64,000 nt of DNA from Phlyctochytrium arcticum (taxonomy: Eukaryota > Chytridiomycota > Chytridiomycetes > Chytridiales > Chytridiaceae): assembly GCA_025602905.1 (NCBI GenBank), contig JAHLKI010000001.1, positions 1,302,001 through 1,366,000 of the forward strand, in the 5' to 3' direction. Position numbers and translations under genes: made by a program. Positions 10,349-20,973 of this stretch are shown here, piece after piece. The notes beneath the pieces were generated by a model. The model searched no databases, was not told where the DNA came from, and saw nothing but the letters and a program-made list of their open reading frames with translations. The first letter of the stretch is position 1; each line of letters begins with the position of its first letter.

Positions 10349-10656
10349 TCACCGCTTAAATTAGTACTTAGTCGATCCACAAACTTGTCACTTGAAGCAT
10401 GAAGATCACTTAGCTTCTTTACACCTTTTCCCGTCTTGTTGGTTAGGTCATCCGCTGTTGATCGAATCTTCTCGTTGAAAAGTTCTGGGCTTTCCTGGAT
10501 TGACTTGTTGACACCTTGTATCAGTTTGCTTCCTCTATTAGCGTAACCCACAGCTGCTGCCGCAAACCCACGCGCTTTGCTTAAATGTGATGGAGCGTTA
10601 TTCCAAAATGTTGTCAGATTCTGTCGTCCTTTGGTTAAGAACTTGCCGAAGCTCAT
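10345..10656 (-). CDS. 103-aa small basic protein, possible minor virion protein
   Basis: Starts MSFGKFLTKGRQNL. It has an Ala/Gly-rich central stretch (ARGFAAAAVGYANRG) that could be an amphipathic or membrane-active helix, then a charged tail. Adintoviruses and related viruses carry small membrane-active capsid proteins of this size near the ATPase, but I recognise no signature. The role is inference. Its 3' end overlaps the ATPase stop by 4 nt. Confidence 0.55.
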   Translation of the reverse strand: MSFGKFLTKGRQNLTTFWNNAPSHLSKARGFAAAAVGYANRGSKLIQGVNKSIQESPELFNEKIRSTADDLTNKTGKGVKKLSDLHASSDKFVDRLSTNLSGD

Positions 10657-10742
10657 ATTCGTAGAATGGGAGAGTTTACCTATTACAGAGTAAATTTTTA
10701 ATAAATTTTCAATTAGATAAAGAAAGATACAGAGCGCCTCAC

Positions 10743-11111
10743 ATGGTGTACAGAACGAATACGTTAGAGTTCATGGGTGTTAATGATACACCGGGACAAG
10801 TTAATGCTCAAGACAATCTCATTACGAATATTGTCGATGGGGATAAGTATGATTCATTTGGACGACCAGGGAAAGTCATAAAAACATGGAATCACCTCAC
10901 ACAAAGATTGGATAGTGGAAAATACAGTACAGTAGAACGTATGATGAATAATGTTGTTGCAAAACCGTCACTGTCTGTTACGAATATGGCCAACACCGTC
11001 TATGCTACCAAGGTTTATAAGAATTATGAAGAATATATGAACATTGAAATCGTTCCTTCATGCCGATCCCTTCTGCTAATGGTGTTGTCCCGCATTATTC
11101 AGATGAAGTAG
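10743..11111 (+). CDS. 122-aa protein of unknown function
   Basis: Starts MVYRTNTLEFMGVNDTPG, with Asn/Asp-rich loops and no recognised motif. The last 52 nt overlap the next gene in another frame, and the final 15 residues (CRSLLLMVLSRIIQMK) differ in character from the rest. The two genes may once have been one frame and have been separated by a small frameshift, or the overlap may be natural. A virion or DNA-associated role is possible from context. Confidence 0.5.
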   Translation: MVYRTNTLEFMGVNDTPGQVNAQDNLITNIVDGDKYDSFGRPGKVIKTWNHLTQRLDSGKYSTVERMMNNVVAKPSLSVTNMANTVYATKVYKNYEEYMNIEIVPSCRSLLLMVLSRIIQMK

Positions 11112-12235
11112 CTGGTATGTCTGGTATTCGCTTCGAGCCGCCCCGTAATATTAGGGAATTCCAACGACCGCCGCAAGGAACTGATTCAGTACCGCCTCCC
11201 ATGGTGCAAACAGTGCAAACTGTTATTCGACAAGACAATGAAACGGGACTAGGTATCGCATCAGACGCTGTCGGGGCCTTGAATCCAAACCCGATTCGTA
11301 TTGATACAGAAAGAGACAGAGATGTTGAGTTGCCAGGAGCCTTTCCTCGTATTGCATCACCCCCGCCGACACCTATGCGATCTTCTCCTACTGAATCAGT
11401 TGCTCCACCATCGCCGGTTTCTCCTCCTCAAATTGTTGCCGAGAATCGTGAAGATGTCAACCGAATTCTCGAAAATAGTTATAGGCGAGATACTAATGAA
11501 GTTGTATTCAACTCTAGATCACCATTTGTGGATCGCAGCAACAGTATTAATGCTCGCAATCGTGAGAATCGAGTAAATCCCCTTCCGGCACGAAGACCAA
11601 AGAGATTGGTTCAAATGACACCATCTCAAAGCAATAATGTACCCGTACCAGTTGTAGTTGTCCCAGGTGTCGAAGTTGTTGTTCCACCGGCACCATCGTC
11701 GTCAGGTATAATTGGTGAAGAGTTAGGAGCTCGTCGTGTGGAGCATATTCCATCAAATGTTACTCGTATTAATCAACAGTCACCAACCAGAATCACAAGA
11801 ATTGCAAGTTCCGTTCCAGCTCGTCGCGTGCAAGTAGATGTTGCAGATAGTCAAACTGCTCAAGTCATTCCACACGTTGATCCTACAGCGGTCTCTACAT
11901 TGAATCAACCATCTGGTATTCAGCCTCTAGCAGATTTGAACCCGCGAAGAACTAGACGATTAGAAGACGAGTTAGAACAAGGGCCTGCTAAACGTCGCAA
12001 AAAGAATACTCGTTTAGAACCACCTGGTTTCGTTAATATCGAAAGAGCGCCACGTACACAACCTGCTGAATTTAGTGAACCGTTCCAATTTCCACCAAGA
12101 CCTGTTGCTAGTGGTTCTACACGTAGTGGAACAGCGATTCTCAATCCAGCCAGAGCAAATCGTTTACTTGAAGCAGACAGAGAAAATTTAGCGCCTCCTC
12201 CTAAACGAAGAAAGAAGAACAATGGTAGACGTTAA
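11060..12235 (+). CDS. 391-aa disordered Pro/Arg-rich protein with repeated nuclear-localisation-like clusters
   Basis: A low-complexity protein rich in Pro, Ser, Val and Arg. Two related C-terminal blocks each end in a basic cluster: LNPRRTRRLEDELEQGPAKR... and NPARANRLLEADRENLAPPP..., followed by KRRKKN in both. Such clusters look like nuclear import signals or nucleic-acid-binding tails. No enzyme motif. It sits between the 122-aa protein and the integrase, in the same direction, with a 32-nt gap to the integrase. It may be a core, DNA-binding or tethering protein; the function is unknown. Confidence 0.6.
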   Translation: MPIPSANGVVPHYSDEVAGMSGIRFEPPRNIREFQRPPQGTDSVPPPMVQTVQTVIRQDNETGLGIASDAVGALNPNPIRIDTERDRDVELPGAFPRIASPPPTPMRSSPTESVAPPSPVSPPQIVAENREDVNRILENSYRRDTNEVVFNSRSPFVDRSNSINARNRENRVNPLPARRPKRLVQMTPSQSNNVPVPVVVVPGVEVVVPPAPSSSGIIGEELGARRVEHIPSNVTRINQQSPTRITRIASSVPARRVQVDVADSQTAQVIPHVDPTAVSTLNQPSGIQPLADLNPRRTRRLEDELEQGPAKRRKKNTRLEPPGFVNIERAPRTQPAEFSEPFQFPPRPVASGSTRSGTAILNPARANRLLEADRENLAPPPKRRKKNNGRR

Positions 12236-12267
12236 GTAATGAATTTGAAAAATTGCCCAATAGATAA

Positions 12268-13545
12268 ATGGAAGAAGTACCAGTCATTGAATCGAGATCG
12301 AAACAATACGCCAAAGAGCTAACAGATGAAGATGCACGTCGATTGAAAGACTTTTTTTACAATATGAAGAATCTCTATGGACGTGACCGCTTGTATTATG
12401 CATTCCGGCAACGCTATCCTGATTCTAAAGTGTCTCAACGTACTATATTATCTTGGCTTAGACGCCAGGAGATTTGGCAGAGAACGACTCGTCCAGTCGG
12501 ATCAAAAGGATCTATAAGGCCAATATTATCTAGCAAGCCTGGGACGTTTCAAATCGATACTGTGAATATGAGATCGAATTCTTATAATGGTTTTAATTAT
12601 ATTGTGAATTTAATCGACATATTCAGTAAGAAATTGTATTCAAAAGCTATAAAGGCGAATACTCAAGAAGAGATCAAAACGTTTCTAGAAGATCTATTAG
12701 AAGACGGTGTCGAGATAGTATATGTGAACAGCGATCAGGGTCAGGAATTCAAACATCGGGTTCAAGATTTAGCTGAAGAATACGGTATTAAATGGACATT
12801 TTCAAAACCTCACACACCGACTTCAAACTCTCATGTCGAACGCGTCAATGGATCACTTAAGAACATTTTGTTCAAAAGTATTCAGCTCGGTGATCCAAAT
12901 TGGCCGGCAGCTTTGCCAAAGATTGTGGAAAATTTGAATAATAGCGCTATTCACTTTGGTAGCGGAAACATGACGACTCAAGAAATTTTAGATAATCCAG
13001 AAGAAGCTTATAGGACGCAATTGTTGCAACGAACGAAAGGAAGGGGAACCAAATTACTACCCGACCTTTCGGTGGGAGACCAAGTGCGCAAACTGACTCA
13101 AATCTCTAAGGTCGAGAAGAGATCAAAGAAGGGGTACTTTTCAAAGGAGATTTATACAATATCAAAAATAGTTAAAACGACACGGTCTAGTGCTTATCAA
13201 GATGCCTACAAACTGAAGAATTTCTCAGGCAATGATTTATACGGTCTATACCCTTCCTATATGTTAAGAAAAGTCGATGAAGTAGAAAATGTATTACCTG
13301 AACCTGTTGCAAATGTGGATACAGAATCTGATGAAGAAAATGAAGCTGATGAAGAAGAAGATGGCATTGAACGATACGAGGTTGAAAATATATTAGATAA
13401 AAAGGTTACAAGACGAAAAATATTTTACTTAGTACAATGGAAAGGTTATGATGAAAGTTCAAACACATGGGAACCGAGAGAGAATCTCTTAGAAGATGGG
13501 TTCGAAGAAGAGATCCTGGATTTTGAACGGGAATATAATCGCTAG
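12268..13545 (+). CDS. Retroviral/Polinton-type DDE integrase with C-terminal chromodomain
   Basis: A 425-aa integrase expected to insert the element and leave a short target duplication. The N-terminal helical DNA-binding part includes [15 protein letters not shown]. The rve core has D97 (FQIDTVN), D156 (VNSDQGQEF) and E191 (SHVERVNG), with 34 residues between D156 and E191. An acidic hinge (about 345-365) leads to a chromodomain ([11 protein letters not shown]...[17 protein letters not shown]). The chromodomain may steer integration to methylated histone regions, which would fit a target inside another transposon. It is intact, and the 5-bp target duplication of element 1 agrees with this enzyme class. 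Its stop directly abuts the stop of the convergent tyrosine recombinase. Confidence 0.9.
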   Translation: MEEVPVIESRSKQYAKELTDEDARRLKDFFYNMKNLYGRDRLYYAFRQRYPDSKVSQRTILSWLRRQEIWQRTTRPVGSKGSIRPILSSKPGTFQIDTVNMRSNSYNGFNYIVNLIDIFSKKLYSKAIKANTQEEIKTFLEDLLEDGVEIVYVNSDQGQEFKHRVQDLAEEYGIKWTFSKPHTPTSNSHVERVNGSLKNILFKSIQLGDPNWPAALPKIVENLNNSAIHFGSGNMTTQEILDNPEEAYRTQLLQRTKGRGTKLLPDLSVGDQVRKLTQISKVEKRSKKGYFSKEIYTISKIVKTTRSSAYQDAYKLKNFSGNDLYGLYPSYMLRKVDEVENVLPEPVANVDTESDEENEADEEEDGIERYEVENILDKKVTRRKIFYLVQWKGYDESSNTWEPRENLLEDGFEEEILDFEREYNR

Positions 13546-14994
13546 TTAGATTTTTTTTTGTCTTTTCAAGTTTCTCAATCTAGAACGAATCTGTTCAGGT
13601 GTTAGATCTCCCACTCGCTTTGAATTTGCAATGTATTTTTGCAAGGAGGTCTCCGGTACTGGTGGATTATTTGCAAAATCTTCCATCATTTCAAGAAGTA
13701 TACCGTCTTCCTCTGGTGTCCAACGATGATGACAAGTCGATGTCGATGATGATGGTACAGCTGCCTCTAATGTTTCTGGTAATTGTGCTTCTGGTTGTGT
13801 TTCTGGAACTTTAAACGTATAGTTCAAAACTTGTAAATTAATAGCATGTCCCATCTGTCTAGCAATTTCTTTCTTCGCATCCAAGTACTTGAGTGTTCCA
13901 ATTGACGTATGATAGGTCACGTGATTCTTTCGGAGATCTGTACTAGTCAACGGTTTGCCTAGTATTCGATTCATCACATTTGCGACTTTCTTTGACCAGT
14001 TTGAGTCCCATTTTCCAAATATTTTCTCCTCAGTGCCAAATCGTTCCTTATATGTTTCAAATAGCTTCACATCTTCACTCCTTAGGTTCATTACGTATTC
14101 GCCATACAAGAAGTAAGTCTTGTACTTGGATAGATAAATGACACCGTCCTTATAGTAGTTCTTTTCCGTATCATTCAACGACATGGTCGAATAATCTTCG
14201 CTCCGACGAGGAGGGTAGTTAATGTAAAGTGTTACAATCATGGCATTTCTAAGTTCTTCTTTTGAACAAGTGTTCGCATCGATGGTATTCAGGAAATCAT
14301 TGCCCATTTCGGATGTCACATCCCCCGGAATATAGTGTTCAATTTGAGCATTATTTGCTTCTTGTTCTTCATCGATTTCATTAATTTTGCCATTGATAAA
14401 TGTTTGATACTTTGAAATCATCTCTTTCAACTCGTCATAAAAAGCAATTTGTTTCTTTTCCTCGTCGGTCAGAATCGATAGGAAAACTGCAATTCCTGTG
14501 CAATAATCCTTAACGGCGCGTATTCGACACTTGTGTTCATGTCTATTATCAGTTGATTGCAGAATATTCTCGTATGTCGTATCGAGAATATCCTTCATTT
14601 TTACATGATCCATAATACCACCATTTTCCTCTATATGAAATAAAGTGTGTCCATTCAAAGCACTATAGCGACTTCTCTTGATCGTTGAATCTTGGCGTGT
14701 CTTGTTTGGATTGTCCAATTCGCGCCTGAACACCATATTAATGAAATCGCGGTTTACGTGCAACGGTTCCGGTTCCGGTTCTGGTTCCGTTTCCATACTC
14801 ATTTGTAGCGGAACTTCATTGTTGTTTTGAAAAACACTTGTCACATATTCGGCCAAGTCTGGACTCGCGTTGGCTAACAATAGGCCGAAAAATGCTTCTT
14901 GGTCAGGATCTTTTCTGATGATTTTGGCTATCAAAGCGTCTGTGCCATAAGGCGATTCTGCATAATTTTTAATGGATTCTAGAATGTCGGTCAT
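13546..14994 (-). CDS. Tyrosine recombinase with SANT/Myb-like C-terminal domain
   Basis: A 482-aa protein, apparently intact. A variable acidic N-terminus (EPEPEPEP) is followed by a tyrosine recombinase fold. The first catalytic Arg is in YINYPPRRSEDY (263/264), the second box is TDLRKNHVTYH (R355, with Thr where His is usual), and ARQMGHAINLQVLNYTF supplies H383 and the nucleophile Y392. Residues 420-482 (HHRWTPEEDGILLEMME...IRSRLRNLKRQKK) resemble a SANT/Myb DNA-binding helix bundle. It may resolve or excise element DNA, or be an alternative integrase. It is unlike the Crypton recombinase around the insertion. Zero bases separate it from the integrase stop. Confidence 0.75.
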   Translation of the reverse strand: MTDILESIKNYAESPYGTDALIAKIIRKDPDQEAFFGLLLANASPDLAEYVTSVFQNNNEVPLQMSMETEPEPEPEPLHVNRDFINMVFRRELDNPNKTRQDSTIKRSRYSALNGHTLFHIEENGGIMDHVKMKDILDTTYENILQSTDNRHEHKCRIRAVKDYCTGIAVFLSILTDEEKKQIAFYDELKEMISKYQTFINGKINEIDEEQEANNAQIEHYIPGDVTSEMGNDFLNTIDANTCSKEELRNAMIVTLYINYPPRRSEDYSTMSLNDTEKNYYKDGVIYLSKYKTYFLYGEYVMNLRSEDVKLFETYKERFGTEEKIFGKWDSNWSKKVANVMNRILGKPLTSTDLRKNHVTYHTSIGTLKYLDAKKEIARQMGHAINLQVLNYTFKVPETQPEAQLPETLEAAVPSSSTSTCHHRWTPEEDGILLEMMEDFANNPPVPETSLQKYIANSKRVGDLTPEQIRSRLRNLKRQKKI

Positions 14995-15108
14995 TTTATA
15001 ATATAAAGTAACTTATTATTTTTAACCGAAACTTTGACCGAAACGCGGCTATTTATGCACAACAATACTATCGATACAAAATTATAGATTGATACAATAT
15101 GATGTAAA

Positions 15109-15842
15109 CTAAATAAACGTGATATGAATATTTTCTGCGTTTTTGATTCCTAATTCAGACATCATTCGTGCAGTCTCTCGTGCAGTCTCTCGTGCAATTG
15201 CCACTTGTTTTAAGCTTGTTCCCCTCTGAGGTAATTGTTCACGAAACAAGTATACCAGAAGCTCATAGATTTTATCATCGGTAGAAGGAAACTTTCCCTC
15301 GTATACTTCCTGAATCCGGTGAATTTTGACATTTGTAATTTTCAGGTAATTGCGGAAAGTTTGAAATACAGGAAATCCATTAAACTGTGCTGCAGAAGGG
15401 TCGAATACAATGTCCTCTGATTTCCCATTTGGCAAAGCGATTTTCAATAGTAGCGCCATGTGCTGTTGTTGAGAACAGAAATTGTCGATTTCACTATTTC
15501 TGAATTCGCCAGGAGACAGATTGAAACGTTTTTTGTTTTCTGGAAATAAAGCAATCATCCTTGGTGTTGATGGATCGATCCGCATATCAAGGTAGCGAAC
15601 TTCCGTGATTTTGCAATTGTTGTAGCGTACATAAGGATTGCCTACCATCCATTCTCCCAATGCGTATGAGAGTATGGTACATTTCCCCGACATTCCAAAT
15701 TGTTTTCTCTCTTGCTCAGTAATGTTGCCCAAAATAGTGCCAGGTGATTTTTTCTTAGGATCAAGCTCCTCGATGTAGAGAAACGTCTTGGGAGACTCTT
15801 CCACTTTTCGAACGATTCGAAGAGGTGCCGTTATTCTGTTGT
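15109..15842 (-). pseudogene. Unknown element-1 gene, 5' truncated at the Harbinger junction
   Basis: The frame is coherent from about IAEFNNRITAPLRIVRKVEES to the stop after AENIHITFI, some 245 residues. There is no motif I can name. A tandem RETARETAR lies near the end. Upstream of about 15842 the same frame runs antisense through the end of a Harbinger accessory gene, so the residues before this point are artefactual and the true N-terminus has been lost. Codon and base composition match the viral genes to its left. It could be a replication or virion protein; no function assigned. Confidence 0.5.
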
Positions 15843-16203
15843 TGAATTCGGCGATGGGGGATCGGGTGCAGAGGAGGGAGCCCCGGCCCCAGGGCCCAGT
15901 CGAGATGCCCAACCCCGTGGACTGAAGCGGAAGCGTGAGCGCAAGCAAACGCCCGCTGCAGAAATGGCTTCGGCCATGACGAAGCTGGCCAACCGTCCCG
16001 CTTCCATTGTTGCGCCTGTTGAACAAGCCATGGACTTGGTCAATGAAGATGGTCTAAGCAGCGAGTTGCGTAAGGCGGCGTTCAAAGCATTCCTCAACCC
16101 GTTGAAGGCAACCATTTTCTGCAAACTGCTGGATAAGAAGGAACGAAAGGAGTTCCTGTTGGAGGAAATGGGTGAAGCATTTGATTTAGATGAGAGTGAA
16201 TAG
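15841..16203 (+). pseudogene. Harbinger accessory protein, C-terminal remnant
   Basis: Open from the junction to a TAG, about 120 residues. It has an acidic Gly/Ala/Pro-rich stretch, a basic cluster (RGLKRKRERKQ) and a C-terminal helical end (DKKERKEFLLEEMGEAFD). Harbinger Myb/SANT-like partners often end in such a region, and this one converges on a Harbinger nuclease 29 nt away. The DNA-binding N-terminus is gone. An internal Met at 15964 could allow only a 79-aa product. Confidence 0.5.
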
Positions 16204-16232
16204 AAAAAAAATACGATTACATGTAATGTCAT

Positions 16233-17586
16233 CTAGATGCGGCCCTGTTGTTGTTGGTAGTCCGTCCACATTTTTCGAGCGATCGCATCTCTCTTTCCAA
16301 TCCCTGGGTTGGCGAGTCGCCTTCTCCTTCTAGCGTCTCTTCTCTTTCTGGCCGCGTCAGTGTTCTCTTGATGGTCAGAGTCCGAGCCCGAGTCGGTGTC
16401 AGAGTTGGAGTCACCGTCAACGTCAGGGTCGAATCGACTTTGAGCGTCAATTTCCCGACGTGCTTCCTCGTCAAACTCGTCGTCTACGCCTCTGGATTCA
16501 ATGCGAATCACATTGTGTAAACACAATACCGCATTTACCAGGCGCACCTGGACTTCGTAGGGGTAATCGTTTGGTCGGCCTAGGATGCGGAAGCGTTTCT
16601 TGACCACACCGAAAATGCGCTCAACAGCGTTGCGCAAGGATGAGTGACGGTGGTTGTACAGCTCTTTTCGATTCTGTGGCCTGCGCAAGATAGGTAAATT
16701 TCACTAAAATCGCTTTGTAAACATGCTTGCATACTTACTGTAGACGTCCTGGTCCCCATTCGCTCAAGTGGTAGCGGACTCCGCGGTACGGAGTCAAGTA
16801 CTCTGTCGTCAGGGAATAACCGGCATCAGCCAGAAAATATCGGCCTTCCGGCACCACAAAGTTGTGCCTGGTGCAGGCATCAGCCAGAACCTTGCCATCG
16901 GCGGCAGACCCCTCCCAACCAGCAAGGACATATTGGAAAAGAAGGTCAAAAGAGCATGCTGCCAAGACATTCTGGCTTATGAAGCCCTTTCTATTCCGGT
17001 ACGTGTCTTGCTCATTCTCATTTACGTTGGCAGCGAAATGAGTTCCATCGATGGCACCAACGCAGTCCTTGAAATAAGGAAAGAAGCGGCGGTCGTTCCG
17101 TATCTCGCGGGGAATGTCTATATTGGCACTTGGGAGTTCCACATAATCAGGGAAAAGCTTAATGAGGGCATCCAGCACCAAGTGGCAAATGCGATGTATC
17201 GTCTCCCCGGAGTGCTGGAAACGCTCTTGAACTTTCCGGTTGGAAACATTGTTGCCAACAATGTCCAGGAAGATGGTTAGCTGTTGCTCGATCGAAATAA
17301 CAGCAGAGTCCTCGAGCAAGAACTTGTTTCGCATCAGAGAACAAACTCGCTGGAAGATGGCAAGCGGCATTCTGCACACCTCCAAGATGCGCCTTGGGTG
17401 TGCTGACTCCAGAAGTTCCTCTACATACCCTTGGCCTGAGAGTGGTGACGTCCTGCAAGGTATTTTGTCGCCATAGACTGTCTTCAAGAAAGTCGCTCCG
17501 GCGAGAGCTGCCGTCTCAGCAATCTCGTCCTCTACTGCGAACTCCTCTTCGACCGTCTTGTCGATATCCATATAGTCGTCGCTCAT
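16233..17586 (-). CDS. PIF/Harbinger DDE transposase (HARBI1-like)
   Basis: Two exons (17586-16739 and 16680-16233) with a 58-nt GTAAGT...CAG intron give 431 aa in frame. Catalytic residues lie in CVGAIDGTHFAAN (first Asp), RYFLADAGYSLT (second Asp) and AVERIFGVVKKRF (Glu). The N-terminal helix-turn-helix region (TIFLDIVGNNVSNRKVQERF) is also typical. Length and domain order are normal, and no stop or frameshift was seen, so the nuclease could be made. It lacks an intact accessory partner here. Confidence 0.88.
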
Positions 17587-17768
17587 ATCGAGCTGTCCAA
17601 GTAGTAGTAATTGTGGGGTTATTTAACCAAGTGCTGTACTATGTATATTTGCTAGTTCGCCGTAAGTACGGAATGTGATCTTGGCGTTGGAGCGTTTGGC
17701 AAACACTTTCAGGATTTCGCGCTAAGCCACACGAATTCGGGGGCATGCGCGTTACAACGATCTCCGTG

Positions 17769-20134
17769 ATGGATGAACAAAATTACTGCTCGGACGCTGA
17801 AAACACCAACTCCGCCCTTGAGGACGACGAGAATGCTCCAGCGGACATTATTCCAGCCAAATGGTGGTTAGAATCTTTCGAGAATAAGAAACTGCCTAGA
17901 GACGCGATAGCCATGTATCGGCTCCTACTCACCTGTCCCGGATTCCACGTCGATACCGTACAAGCTTATCTGCAAAACTTTGAAAAGCTCCGCAATACTT
18001 GTTTGGCGGCGATGACGGTCCTGCGGCAATCCTTAAGCGCACCGTCCGATCAAAGGCGGGCAACTAAACTTGTTACTCACTTACGTGTAAGTTGGAGTTC
18101 TGAATGATCTTTGCCAGGCATGAGTGTCTCCTGCACGAGCATATGCTCCGCAAGCTTGTGCGGGAGGGTGTACAATTTGATGATTGAGTTACATCACTTG
18201 GAGGTCATCGCTTCTGGCGAGCACGCTCTACTGGAGTCGAAACTTCTGCACGAGCATATGCTCCGCAAGCTTGTGCGGGAGGGTGTACGATTTGATGATT
18301 GAGTTACATCACTTGGAGGTCGACCCAGTAGACAGCGCGCTCTATTTCTTTGAACGCATTTTGAATCCGCCGCATCTAATTATCTTTGTCCCGTTCTTTC
18401 TGCCAGTCCGGAGAATTTGGCCACGGATTCGATGGCTTTTCCAAACTCGAAGCAAGTCGATTGGGGGCCGCAAGGCTGTTTGTCGACGATTATGTGGAGG
18501 GTCGAGACCCGAAGAAGAGAAGGATCGAGTCGGATCCGGATCACAACCCTTTTGCCCCACCGGTATGTGCGATTCAGCAATGGCGCAGATACATATGTTT
18601 TTTTAAAGCTTTCTCCGGCAAAGAACACCACTCCGAGCCCACCGCCGAAGGGTATCCCTACTCTCTTCACACCGGAGGTTATTCGCCCAAGCACCTTGCC
18701 AGTGAATATGGAGGAGAACGTGCCGGTGTCGGCTGCCTGCAAGCTTCTACGAATGGCACTATCAACTCGACCAAGCAAGGGAATATACTACTGCGGGTGT
18801 TTGCAATCCTGGCTACAGCCTTTCTAATCCGCATCAGCCAACTCTTTTGGACGATGTAAATGTTTCCGAAGCTATGGCCAGCATCCAAAATTTCCTCTTG
18901 CAGAAAAAAGATGAAACTACCTTGAAAGACACTCACGAGTATTTGTAAGGCGGCACAAATGCCTCTGCTTGTGCCAAAAAAAACTTATCCCTTGCTGGCA
19001 GAGCTCTGCACAGCTGTCTACTTTTGACAGATGTGCAACCTAGACTCTACCAAACGTTCATTTCGGAGAAGGATTGGGCCACACTCTTACGGCATTTTGT
19101 CTCGCGTGCACTTGAGCAACCAACCTTGGATGAGGTGGGCATGGCACAGTCGTTGATTCTCGAAACGTTGACGGTATGTGTACCAAAGTAGTTTCTGCGG
19201 TGCAACAAGCGCTTACGCTACTCTAGTCCAAATCAGGAATTCCAGCGTCGTTGGCCGTAGAAAGTGACGACGACATGGGGACAGCAACTGTGAAGAATAT
19301 CTTACAGCAATTGTATGTTCACTGGCTTTCATTCTCCTATTCGTGATGATCTGATATATGGCAAAAGATGCCCGTATCTACAAGCTGCAGAACCCAAGAA
19401 GGTGGGTGAACCTACTTGGATGATCCGGTACGTAGCGCCGTTGTTTGCATCCCTGTTGTCAGAGAAAACGGATGTGACTTTGTGAGTAGTACGCTACGTA
19501 AGTTTTGCCAATCGCCCGCTGATATCTTTTCTGCAGCGACAACACCACTTCTTATGGTGCCACCCGCCCGGACGTTTTTGTGATGGACCGGGAAACGCAG
19601 CGATCTATTTTGACAACAGAGATCAAGTCACGTTTTGCGGGCATGGTGGAAAAGAAGAAGGATCTTGCCCGCGTCCTCGTCCGATGCATTGAGGGTGTTG
19701 CCAAGGATGCTTTCAAGTGGGAGAACAAATCAGCGCCAGTGAAAATGGCCCTCCACTTGCCGGGTAAGAGCTCTTGATCTGAGTATTTCACTTCAACTTT
19801 TTAAGCATTCAGACTAGGTGATCTCGGGACGGTCTATGAAGTATTTTTGTTCAACCGAGTGTACGTCGCAGTGGATGTCGGATCCCTGCGTGTAACAACC
19901 GTCTTAACTCAGAGGAACTCTCTGATGATGGCAGAGGCTATATGTGGCGCCTTTAGAGTCCAGGTACTTTGGGAAGTTTGGGACACATATTGGAAGAACC
20001 CACCAAAACTCAATCACTTCTTGCAGGAGCGCATCCGTCGGAACCAGAAGAACATGGCCTATGACACATTGTGCAAAAACCGCAGTAGGGCAGCACAGTC
20101 GATCCCCCCAACGCTGGCAGCTACTCGTAAATGA
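17769..20134 (+). CDS. Crinkler-like / PD-(D/E)XK nuclease-like protein, multi-exon
   Basis: A gene of perhaps eight short exons. The N-terminus MDEQNYCSDAENTNSALEDD is acidic. Mid-gene exons contain a nuclear-signal-like KKRR (EGRDPKKRRIESD) and Pro-rich linkers. The C-terminal exons give RPDVFVMD (about 19564) and, some 17 residues on, TTEIKSRF. This pair resembles the D...ExK core of PD-(D/E)XK nucleases that form the toxin end of Crinkler-type effectors, including those of chytrids and mucoromycotans. After the nuclease part come VYEVFLFNRVYVAVD and a basic tail. An internal 76-bp direct repeat (18131-18206, 18246-18321) may have damaged an exon. Exon joins are approximate, and it lies inside element 1. 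Confidence 0.5.
18131..18321. repeat. 76-bp direct repeat pair
   Basis: Copies at 18131-18206 and 18246-18321 differ at one base and are separated by 39 bp. Both begin CTGCACGAGCATATGCTCCG. They fall in the Crinkler-like gene, where an intact exon would be expected. A local duplication has probably occurred recently. Confidence 0.8.
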
Positions 20135-20206
20135 GACACTTTTCTTTTTTTTTATATTTCAGTTTGTTGTAGTTGTTTTTTTATACTTGCTATTCTTTTT
20201 CTTCAA

Positions 20207-20973
20207 TTATGCCGGTATCTGTTTAGCAACAGTCCTGGTATCGGCAATCTCGTCATGGCTTTTAAGGCGGCAGCCTTTTCGAGGACAGAGCGCGGTGTGC
20301 ATGTCCCGTAGCAGGACGGCTGACCGCGGCAGATACCTCCACACCCCAGGCGGTGTCGGTGTCGATTCCTGAATACGCAAAGAGCCAGTCACAATATTGT
20401 CCTCTGGTCTTCGAAGTATCCAAAATTCCGACCGACAACGCGCCCAAAATCTTTCTTTGACGCGATGAGCGCGACTCCACTTCGCCAAAGTGTGGTTCGA
20501 CGACGTCGTCGAGAATTCTGAACAGTATCGCGTGAAGGCGGACATCAATGTCGCGCTCGCTGTCGTTGTGTTGGTTTTTCCGTTGGTCAAATCTTCTGCG
20601 CATTTGCGCAGCACGTCCAAAGAAAATGCAACATCCTTATTTCTGTAGCTGTCTGCAGTCAAATTTTCGAGATGACCTTCAGCTGGACAAACAGTTGGTA
20701 GAAACGATGACATTTTGGAAGGCGGCTTTTCACGAAGGGCGCGTGCCCGGCCCGCGCGATATCTGATTCAATTTCCAGAGCAGTATTTGTGTCCAAGTTG
20801 GAGATAATTGTAAGAAAATCATGTAGTTCAGGGCCAGTCATCACACGGGTATGTGAAGAATTTTTCGGCTTCAAGTAAGTGATCCGCCGACAGAAGCCGC
20901 GTCGGATGAAAGACATCACTCGATTGGTTCTGCCGAAAGCAACGCGTTCTTCACCTTTTGAGACGAGTGTCAT
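20207..20973 (-). CDS. Hypothetical protein, two overlapping frames
   Basis: Two frames overlap at 20659-20713: an upstream part (MTLVSKGEERVAFGRTNRV...) and a downstream part (...SEFWILRRPEDNIVTGS...) ending at 20207. They may be one gene joined by a small intron or separated by a frameshift. No family recognised. It converges on the Crinkler-like gene, 73 nt away. Whether it is host, effector-related or transposon-derived is unclear. Confidence 0.3.

Larger units (their letters stand above)
15841..17660. mobile_element. PIF/Harbinger transposon, left end missing
   Basis: Two convergent genes in the usual Harbinger arrangement: a Myb/SANT-type accessory protein (5'-truncated) and a DDE nuclease. 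The left terminal repeat and the start of the accessory gene are absent at the junction with the viral gene near 15842. The right end is approximate; I could not identify terminal repeats or a target duplication. Confidence 0.65.

Noticed and set aside
15109..16026. A single 305-aa protein on the minus strand
   Set aside because: Its first 60 or so residues are the antisense of the Harbinger accessory gene; only the part downstream of about 15842 has viral-type composition.
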